A stretch of 64,000 nucleotides of DNA from Loxodes magnus (lineage: Eukaryota; Ciliophora; Karyorelictea; Loxodida; Loxodidae): NCBI GenBank assembly GCA_946699065.1, contig CAMPDV010000216.1, positions 62,001 to 126,000 of the forward strand, written 5' to 3'. Made by a program: the position numbers and the translations under genes. The first letter of the stretch is position 1. Each line of letters begins with the position of its first letter. Under the pieces are notes generated by a model. It was not told where the DNA came from, made no database searches, and saw nothing but the letters and a program-made list of their open reading frames with translations. Below, piece by piece: positions 56,430 to 64,000 of this stretch.

Positions 56430-58400
56430 TTTTTGTAATGAAAAGAAAAGTAGAACTATTTATTTACTCTGAAGTTATAGCTTTAGAAAAAGAATCTTTA
56501 AGATAAGAATATAGAACTTAAAAAGAATAATGAATGCAGGATAGATAAAAGCAAGTAGAAAGGAATTTTATTCTGAAATTAAAAATATAAAGAAGGTAAT
56601 TTTTCGGAAGTAGAAGGTATTTTATATCTAGCTCTGAACTGAGAATCCAACTATTTATTAGTAACTGATAATTCTATTTATAAGACAGACTTGCAATCTA
56701 ATATAAGCGTTTAATGAGTATAGTAGAAATGTTCCTTAAAGTGATCTATTAATGAGGTGCTTATATGAAGCTTTATTAAGTGGGAGAAAGAAACAAGTAA
56801 TAAAAAGGATAATGATCAACGATTAAATTCACAATATAGCAAAAAAAATAATGAAGGATAATAAAATCAATCAGTAAGACCCAGATTCAAAGCCTTTATT
56901 TACGATCATAAGTGAGACAATCTACAAAAAGCGAAAAAATAGTAGGAATAACATATGCAGGGGTAAAAATTTTCAAAAAAAGGGATATAAAGCCTAGACA
57001 CAACTTTATATATGTTTATTTAAGCTCTAGCAAATAAAGATCGTATTATACATAAATCAATAAAAAGAACTATCAATCATAAAGTTTAATAATGCTTGAC
57101 TTATAGAAATTTAGTTATTTAATTAAGTTTAATTTAATTTTCATACCAAAATCGAATTTAATAAAGGGACTTATATTTAGAAGTAAGGTATTTCAATTAT
57201 CTACTAAATTATATAGTTATTAATTATCTACTTATGGCTATATAAGTTATTAGTCTAAATCTCTTTGAAATATTAATGTATTTTTTACTAGAAAGTTCTA
57301 ATTTCTTTATTTAAAGTAATCGATCTTAGAGGATTATATTCATATAAAGGATAATTTAAATTATCTAAATACATTGAAGTCTAAATGAATATTCTGCTAG
57401 CATTCTAACTAAAATCAGTTTTAAACTTAGACAGATTTTTGTTTCTTTAGTATTCAAATAATCAACTTCCAGATAAATAAACAGAAAAATTGCAATTATT
57501 AAATAACTTAATTTAAATTATCTCTATTAGTAATCTGATTAGTGATGAGCTATAAATTAGCTGATATATACAACTTATTAATAGTAGCTATGATGATAGT
57601 TCCTCAGCAATACTTGCACATATTATCTATATAGTAGTTAGAAATCAAGCTTTAAGTCTAAGTTTTGATGAAAGTATAAGCTAATATTAGTGTTTTAATC
57701 TTCACGTTTGTATTAATTTGAAGATTATTACCTAAGATACTTAAACTGAATAAGTGGAATATTAACTTTGCTTGTTATGTTTTAATATATTAAAAGGGAA
57801 ATTTTAGGTTAAATAATAGACATGAAGTCACAAAGTTAAGTTTACTATCTAATAATTAAAATCTAAACTCATAAAGTTCTAAATATTGCTTAAATAGAGG
57901 CTAGTTATTAAGACTCTATACCTATTTATCCAATAATTTATAAAAAAATGCAACATTTAAAGATGTTCTAGCTATTAGAAATAAAGCCATTATATAAAAT
58001 TAAGCTTCTAGTTGCTAAAATTGATAATTGACTGTAATTATTTAAGGTGAAGCTATTAAATATAAATCTTAAATCAAATTAACCTTAAGAGATATTAAGC
58101 TTAAATGAACCATATCAATCATTTAAAATGCTTAATCATTTTATATCACTCTAATGTATTTATCTGGCACTTTTAATATCTTCTTTCTCTTTGATTACTC
58201 ATCTAGTGAAACCTATTGAAGCGTATGTTTGCTATATCGACATTTTATGTTCTAGTATTTTCTGATTTTGGGTATAAAATAAAAAGCACCATTTTATGAA
58301 TACTAAGAAAATAAGGAAATAGGAGTTTAAAATTGGAAAATGAAACAAAAGAGAGGAGTTTGATGACTAATAAGTTAAAAATATTTAAAGAGTTTCGTAA
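56430..58400. other. No gene recognised
   Basis: AT-rich. No motif, repeat or RNA gene identified. Confidence 0.35.
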
Positions 58401-58409
58401 GCGAATCAC

Positions 58410-59405
58410 TCATGTACAAGCTACTAGGTAAAAATAGAATAGAAATAAAATTACCATGAAAGAAAAAAGGAGAGCCATATAGTCAAATTCTTTTTTGCTT
58501 CCTTCTTCTGAAACTTTTTACTCTTTTTCTTCTTTTTTAAGTTGAAGTAATAAATTAGAGAATGTTATATCACTAGAAAATCATTCTTGACTTTATTGAG
58601 ATCTTTAAGTGCTTTCTTCACTGATAGTGCTTAGACTGGAAAATGAGCTTTAATTTTATAAAGGTTAAGTGCTATTTGCTTTTCTAATTCTTTCATTCAC
58701 TTATTCTAGAGGTATTTAGCTACCTTTTACCAAGACTTATATCTTAGGTATGTTTCTCAAACCATTTAATTTTATTTTTTCCTTAGGCTTTTTTGTTTAA
58801 GTGTAAGGAGTAGTCCATTATGAAGTCATAAATTTTTATCAATCTTATGCTTCTTATTATTCCTTTGTTATCAAGCTTGTATTGCCAATTTTTGTTTCTA
58901 ATTCGCTCTATTTTTATTATAAGAATACTTAAACTTTATTAGATGCCTGTTTCTAATTAACATCTTGTGAGCTATTCAGACTAGACTAGCCTAAATTACT
59001 TCTTTTTCTAGGGGCTAAATCAAAATCATTTGAGATAGATCTCATAATTTAGCTTTGCTTGTTCATGCTTTGATTTATATTCTTTAAATTACCTTTAAAA
59101 AGTTGATCTGAAATTTTAACCCTTTCATTTTGGGCCTTATTGTCAGCATCTTACCAATCATCACTAATTTACCGCATCTTTAAATGCCATAAATTCTAAG
59201 TTTCAATACTCTCAAAGTTTTTCTATTCCACCTTACTCTTAAGCTTTTGCAAGGATTCCTTCTTCTCCTAACTCGTCCGTAACCAGCACATCTAGTCTTA
59301 GTTATCCAATAAAAGTTTATTTTTCTTACCCTCTAATACCAAACTTTTCTAATCTTTTTCTACATTTATGCATTTTAGTCCTTCACCTGAATCCTGCTTC
59401 CACAT
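58410..59405 (-). CDS. Putative tail-anchored coiled-coil protein
   Basis: One frame of 332 codons from ATG 59405 ('MWKQDSGEGLKCINVEKDQK') to TGA 58412-58410, 331 residues with TAR=Gln and UGA=Trp at 189 and 275. The first 110 residues are a charged helix ('EKKESLQKLKSKVEQKNFES', 'NKAQNERVKISDQLFKGNLK'). The middle is Ser/Asn/Gln-rich ('NDFDLAPRKRSNLGQSSLNS'), followed by 'LLLQLKKEEKEQKVSEE'. A single hydrophobic segment ('YMALLFSFMVILFLFYFYL') lies at the very C-terminus, ending five residues later. A C-terminal anchor behind a coiled coil is the plan of tail-anchored tethers or SNARE-like proteins, but no SNARE motif is recognised. Composition is richer in G and acidic codons than the surroundings. 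The start has no competing upstream ATG. Confidence 0.6.
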
Positions 59406-59532
59406 TTTGTTATAAAGAAAAAATGCTTACAGCAATTTAAATCTCACTGAAGGTTTAATTAAATACATAAATAATAAAAAACCCTTGACTAACTAAATGC
59501 TCAATATGGAGTGTAAATTAAAGGTAACTTAA

Positions 59533-60264
59533 TTATTAAACATTCATATTGAATCAAAGTATGGTAGTAGCTATCATCATAGAGAGTGATATCATGTTGT
59601 CAATAAATGGCTAAGAGAATATTACAAGCATTTTGAGTAGACTGTAAAAGGAATATTTAAGGTAAGTAGTATTTTGAGTCGATTCATTCGCTAGGATGAT
59701 AAACAACAGATGTAAAATATGATTTCTTGTCACGCAATGAGTATTAATAGAATGACTAAGAGAGATAAAGAGATATCATAATTAGTTAAATTAACGACCA
59801 AAAGCTTTAAGAAATAAAAAAGTTGATACTTGTAACTGATGAGGGTTATAAAATATAGGGCCAAAATTTCGAGCAAGGGAAGGAACATTTAACTACACCA
59901 GCTGAACATTATATGAATAATATTAGAGAGACATATTAGTAAGAAAGAGATCCTGATGATGCTTAAGGATAAAACTGTTCTATTAAGAGATTTCATTAAA
60001 ATTTTATTTATTCTGTATTGGTTTTATGTCAGCTATATAATTAAGTGATATCAACGTTTTAGAAATTAATTTATAAGAGTATTGAAACAGAATACTCTAG
60101 TAAATGATGACAGAATCTTCACTGTGAATTTAAGAGTAATTTTATTATTGATAATGATAACTTATAGTGCTTATGAAAAATATGACGATTTGCTTAATAG
60201 CAAGAAACTTTTGTCTTGCTATTATTGCAAATCAAATTTTGACAAATTATCTTGTCAAATATGA
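59533..60264 (+). CDS. Putative gene with frame changes
   Basis: Plus strand. It reads 'HHREWYHVVNKWLREYYKHF' and 'RMTKRDKEISQLVKLTTKSF', then one base later in another frame 'LVTDEGYKIQGQNFEQGKEH', 'LTTPAEHYMNNIRETYQQER' and 'DPDDAQGQN'. The last third has a stop-free frame 60082-60264 ('YDDLLNSKKLLSCYYCKSNF') with three or four Cys. Acidic content is high in the middle block. Divergent from the tail-anchored gene. Frame changes could be short introns or decay. No family recognised. Confidence 0.4.
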
Positions 60265-60269
60265 AAATC

Positions 60270-60830
60270 AACGAATTTTAAAATGAGCTATATTCTACTC
60301 ATTACAAAAGTGTAGTCTAAAATCATTCTTACATTTCTTTTTGTTAATTTCCTAAATAGAAATACAAGCTTAACTAATTTCATCTTATGATATTTAACTC
60401 CTCTTTTATATCTTATAAGCATTAAATGCATTTCATATGGCTTTTATTCTTTAAAGCTATTTTTTCTTTCAGTTTGCTTATAATTTGTCTCAATTATATC
60501 GAATATTCACCATATAATATACTAATTAGATCTCTATTTACTACTTTGAGAGCATTTTACGAAGCTTAGTAAAAAAATAGATTTTCTTATTCTTTAAATT
60601 TTTAGATGAAATATTAGTTCTAATACCTGCATTTTCTTGTTAATAAGGTTTAGATTATGATTTAATACAGACATATAAGGTTAACTTAGGTTTTGTAAAT
60701 AAAGGTATTTGATTTAAATTTATTTGATGGTTAATATGACTATGAATAACTGACTCTCTAGCAGAATTATTTAGAAAATCTCTTTAACTACATGTGAAGG
60801 CTAATTTCTATTTTAATTTTACTTTAATGA
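60270..60830. other. No gene recognised
   Basis: AT-rich; possibly intronic to the plus-strand readings on both sides. Confidence 0.3.
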
Positions 60831-60848
60831 AGAAGATTCTTCAAACAT

Positions 60849-61016
60849 AAGGCTTCGACATATCAACCCAGTAATGCAGGTAGCAAGACCCCATATGAAA
60901 TGTGAGATGACTTGGCGAGTTATGAAAAATACCACTATCAAACCGAGCCTTTAAAAATAAACCCTTTACTATTTTTCCAGAAACTTAGAAAAGATTATAA
61001 ATTTCTTTGTTGGTGA
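60849..61016 (+). CDS. Short coding-like segment
   Basis: Reads 'STYQPSNAGSKTPYEMWDDL' and 'ASYEKYHYQTEPLKINPLL', ending 'KDYKFLCW' then TGA. The Pro/Ser/acidic texture stands out from the flanks, and an internal TGA fits Trp ('YEMWDDL'). It may be an exon of the gene to the left. No domain recognised. Confidence 0.35.
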
Positions 61017-61019
61017 TAA

Positions 61020-61575
61020 ATCAAAAAGTATGAATTACTTATCCATTTAATTAATAATTTAAATATTATAAGATAAGCATTATCAAGTTATAATAAAATG
61101 TAAGCTTAACTTATCCATAAGTATTGGCTAATTATTAAAAGATTAATTATTATTTATGCTAGTTACTATTAATTTACCCTAGTCAATAGCTATACTTTTA
61201 GAACCATAGTATCATCTTGAAGTTTTCCTTGCCGTTTCTTTCTATTTTCTTTTAAGCTTCTTATAATAGATTTTTCTGAAATAGTCTATTAGTTAGCTAT
61301 TAGACAATATATTTCATACTAATATACTTATTTAATTTATCTAATAATAGTAGCTTTTTACTAGATACTTAAATAAATACCATTGTCTAAAGAATCCTAT
61401 TAATCATTAGCTTATATCATTATTTCTTTTCCCTACGAAAGCAGATAACTTATCTGCTTTTTCTATATCTTCAATATAGGAATTAATAAATCTAATATTC
61501 CGCTATTTGTCAGGTTTATTGAAGTTGCTTTTAATAGTAAACCAGAGTTATTTAATCTACTCCTGATAAATAAAA
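61020..61575. other. No gene recognised
   Basis: AT-rich; nothing identified. Confidence 0.35.
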
Positions 61576-61581
61576 TCTTAA

Positions 61582-62023
61582 AATAGTGATGATGTTGTTC
61601 TTAAAGACTCAAGCTACTTAGAGTCAAATCTCAGATATTCTAAATATAAATTTTTTTACCTTTAAGGCTAGACCTTTTAATGGCTCTAGAGTCTAGGAAT
61701 TCAAGAAGCTTAGTTTAAAAATCCTGATTATGATACTGAACCTTTTGAACCCTAAAGGATGAAATTTTAGCTAAGAAGAGGAACTGTTTTGTCTAGGAAT
61801 GTAGACCTTAGCTCCTAACTGAAAAATAAAGATAAAGAAATAGAAACCAAATTATTAAGAGCATGATCTCTTATAGCAAAAAATCGTGAGTAATAAAAGG
61901 TGCATATGGAAATATATAAGGACTAGGGAAAAGGCTTATTAGATTAATTTAAGTAGAATTAATAAGGCTAAAATGAAGAATCTGAAGGTAAACAAATTTA
62001 AGTTATATAAAGTCTAAAATTAA
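61582..62023 (+). CDS. Putative charged protein, partial reading
   Basis: One frame of about 147 codons with TAR=Gln and one TGA as Trp. After a weaker start it reads 'GIQEAQFKNPDYDTEPFEPQ', 'RMKFQLRRGTVLSRNVDLSS', 'QLKNKDKEIETKLLRAWSLI' and 'KVHMEIYKDQGKGLLDQF', then a Gln/Glu-rich end. About one residue in six is acidic in this part, unlike flanking readings. Neither start nor stop is certain. No family recognised. Confidence 0.45.
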
Positions 62024-62029
62024 CTTTAA

Positions 62030-64000
62030 AAATAGCTTCTAAAATATTTCAGCTAAAGAAACAAATTTTACTTCAATTGGTATTAAATAAAATAATTTAA
62101 AACTTTAATAACCTTAAGCAATCATAAAATGTGGCTGTAATAAGGAACTAGAATAAATATAAAAAATAAAATATTAAAAATAAGAAATAAAAGCTTGATA
62201 TGTATAGTAAAAGGTACTAATTTGAGACCACCTAGTTAATCTGAAAAAGGGATAATACATTATAAAATAGTCCTTTGATATTTCTTTTTAACTTTATATG
62301 TAAAACTATTAATTGAAGATTCGAGAGTTAATTTACAAAGTAAAGGATAAATCTAGTTTAAATATAGTAAAGGGTGTATATGCGTATTATCTAGATTTTT
62401 CTAATTAAATTAGTATAAAGTAAGCAACAAAAGCATAAGCTACTAGTCTTATAAAATATCTACAATCTAATTTTTTTATTATGGTTAAGAATGACTTACT
62501 ATAAAGGATATAAAAAGGTTTAAGTTACCATTTGTTAAATTTCATTATAAAAAGGTAATAAATATAGCTACTAAGCTTTGTTTTATATAAAAGAATAAGT
62601 TCATAAGAACATAAAGTTGCAGTATTTTAATTATAAAAACTAAATTTAAAATATTTGGGTAGAAGAGTTATTTTTTAGTTTTGAATAGATATATAATAAT
62701 AAAAAGCGAAAGTGAGCTTTAGCTATTATTTTTAGAATCAGTAATCTAGTTAAGTTATTAGTATGTAAGATCTACTAAGGAAAATCTTTTAGTTAAGTCA
62801 AGGAAGAAAAACTTTAGAAAACTTAATCATACATTCAACGCGATTCTGAGTGAAGATTTAAGTAAGAAAAATCCCAAATTTATTAACCTTATAGAGTTTT
62901 ATAATAATCAAGGAGAATCTAACTAATTCTAAAATAAATATGAATCACATAAATTTATTTGACTGAAAGTGTAAAATTATTGTAAGTAATCTATTTAAAT
63001 AATGCAGGTATGTCTGTATTCAGCTATTTCGTATTAATAGTTCTTAGATAGTGCTATTAGAGATTCTAATTTAAGTTGGAAAAAAGAAAAAATAATTGTC
63101 TTTAAGTTCAATATGAAATAATGTAATATACTTAAGATTATATGGGAAAATCCTGGTAAGTTGAGTATCAGAATGTTATAATTAAAGGAGTAATCATATG
63201 AAAAAGACTATAAATGCAGATGAATCTAATTTATGATTCAGATTCATTTAATGTATGCAAAAGACAAAATTTAGGATGTTAATTAGACTCTCACAGTTTC
63301 TTTATTTAAGTAATTTTTATCATAAAGGTTGAAAAAATTAGCTTTAAGTTTCCTTAAAACACTTCTTTTTGGAAAAAGGAAGAATTGCATTTATATTTTC
63401 AAAGAATATAGTTATAAGTTAAATGGTATCAATCAAGATATTTATCAATTCAAAAAGTTCATGTAAAGTCCTACATTGCAGTTGGCATCTAATCCATCAA
63501 GATAAGACCGAAAACAGTTGATTATAAAGCAAGATTTTTCAGTTAAGTTCAATCAATACTCTTGAAAATAAATTCAATTGGAACTTCTTTGCCCTCTAAT
63601 CTCCATTAAGCCAGCTATTAATTCAGTCCTTATAATTATCCAAGCAATTTTAATTCCCCTATTAATTTTAGCTTAAATCTCTTCAAAGTATATTTAAATA
63701 GAAAAATAAAGCTAAACAAGGTATAAATTAATAAAATAGCAACCACAAAAAAAATTTGTTATATGCAAGCTCAAGTAAAAATAATTTGAGCCTAATTAGC
63801 CTTTATTTAAATAACATTTTACCCTCTAGAAATTAATTTAAGCAAGTAGATATTTATGAAGCATGCTACACATTTAATATCACGACATTTCATTAGTAAT
63901 TTCTTTGATAAGGTTATGAAAGCAAATGAGAGATAACTAAAAAAAAGTTAAATGAATTAGATTTTTTATGTGTATGAAAAGCAAGAAATATGAGGAGATC
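62030..64000. other. No convincing gene
   Basis: A long plus-strand reading from about 62.47 kb to the window end can be made with all stops as sense, but its composition is close to random AT-rich DNA and other frames look similar. No motif, tRNA or repeat was found. Confidence 0.3.

Noticed and set aside
62470..64000. Very long plus-strand reading if all three stops are sense
   Set aside because: Acidic content and composition are near those of random AT-rich DNA, other frames look equally good in places, and no paralogue or domain supports it.
1..64000. CRISPR arrays, rRNA genes, bacterial operons
   Set aside because: No evenly spaced identical repeats with unique spacers and no rRNA core sequences. 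Codon reassignment and tRNA features indicate a eukaryotic ciliate.
1..64000. Suppressor-type tRNAs (Gln UUA/CUA, Trp UCA) that would prove the code
   Set aside because: None found in this window. Only Leu(CAA), Lys(CTT), Glu(CTC) and a Lys(TTT) relic are present.

Overview
The window looks like nuclear DNA of a ciliate that reads all three standard stop codons as sense. Base composition is very AT-rich. Conserved protein families are legible only if TAA and TAG are read as Gln. Several also need in-frame TGA read as Trp, although TGA also ends genes. A code with UAR=Gln and UGA=Trp/stop is known from karyorelict ciliates (Loxodes and relatives) and, in a fuller form, from Condylostoma. This assignment is inference from the sequence, and the species is not identified. 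Because of this code, ordinary ORF calling shows almost nothing here. Most coding signal had to be read by eye through TAA/TAG/TGA, so many gene limits below are approximate.

Layout. 1-2 kb: a tRNA-Leu(CAA) gene and a Kelch-like remnant. 3.7-8.6 kb: coiled-coil retroelement ORFs, short interspersed elements, a second Kelch remnant and a tRNA-Lys/tRNA-Glu pair. 9.7-13.4 kb: a putative gene, a third Kelch-like remnant and an intact Myb/SANT-like gene (minus). 14.5-23.7 kb: mobile DNA, with two C-terminal pieces of LINE-type ORF2, a Gag-like ORF with a zinc knuckle, several short interspersed elements and more coiled-coil ORFs. 25.1-32.9 kb: the main gene, a 1730-codon NACHT NTPase with pentapeptide and 14 WD40 repeats, and downstream a decayed paralogue split by a retroelement. 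33.7-38.9 kb: putative and decayed genes, including a casein-kinase-1-like relic. 39.8-51.8 kb: sparse, with short interspersed elements, a Kelch relic, a third tRNA-Lys and two coiled-coil elements. 52.3-55.8 kb: a second intact Myb-like gene followed by tRNA-Glu, tRNA-Lys and a degenerate tRNA-Leu. 55.9-64 kb: putative genes, the best being a tail-anchored coiled-coil protein.

Two large-scale structures stand out. First, the left end (tRNA-Leu, tRNA-Lys, tRNA-Glu, Myb) and the right end (Myb, tRNA-Glu, tRNA-Lys, tRNA-Leu) form an inverted, collinear duplication spanning most of the window, with arms that have diverged and grown unequally. Second, the mobile elements fall into several families, nearly all ending in a small 3' stem-loop, sometimes followed by a short-unit A/T repeat. 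A set of at least ten short elements with different bodies shares one 3' hairpin and a TTTA-type tail, as expected if non-LTR reverse transcriptase recognises the 3' structure.

The NACHT-WD40 protein has the architecture of STAND signal-transduction ATPases used in recognition and self/non-self systems. Its WD repeats are nearly identical at the DNA level, which points to ongoing repeat homogenisation or expansion.
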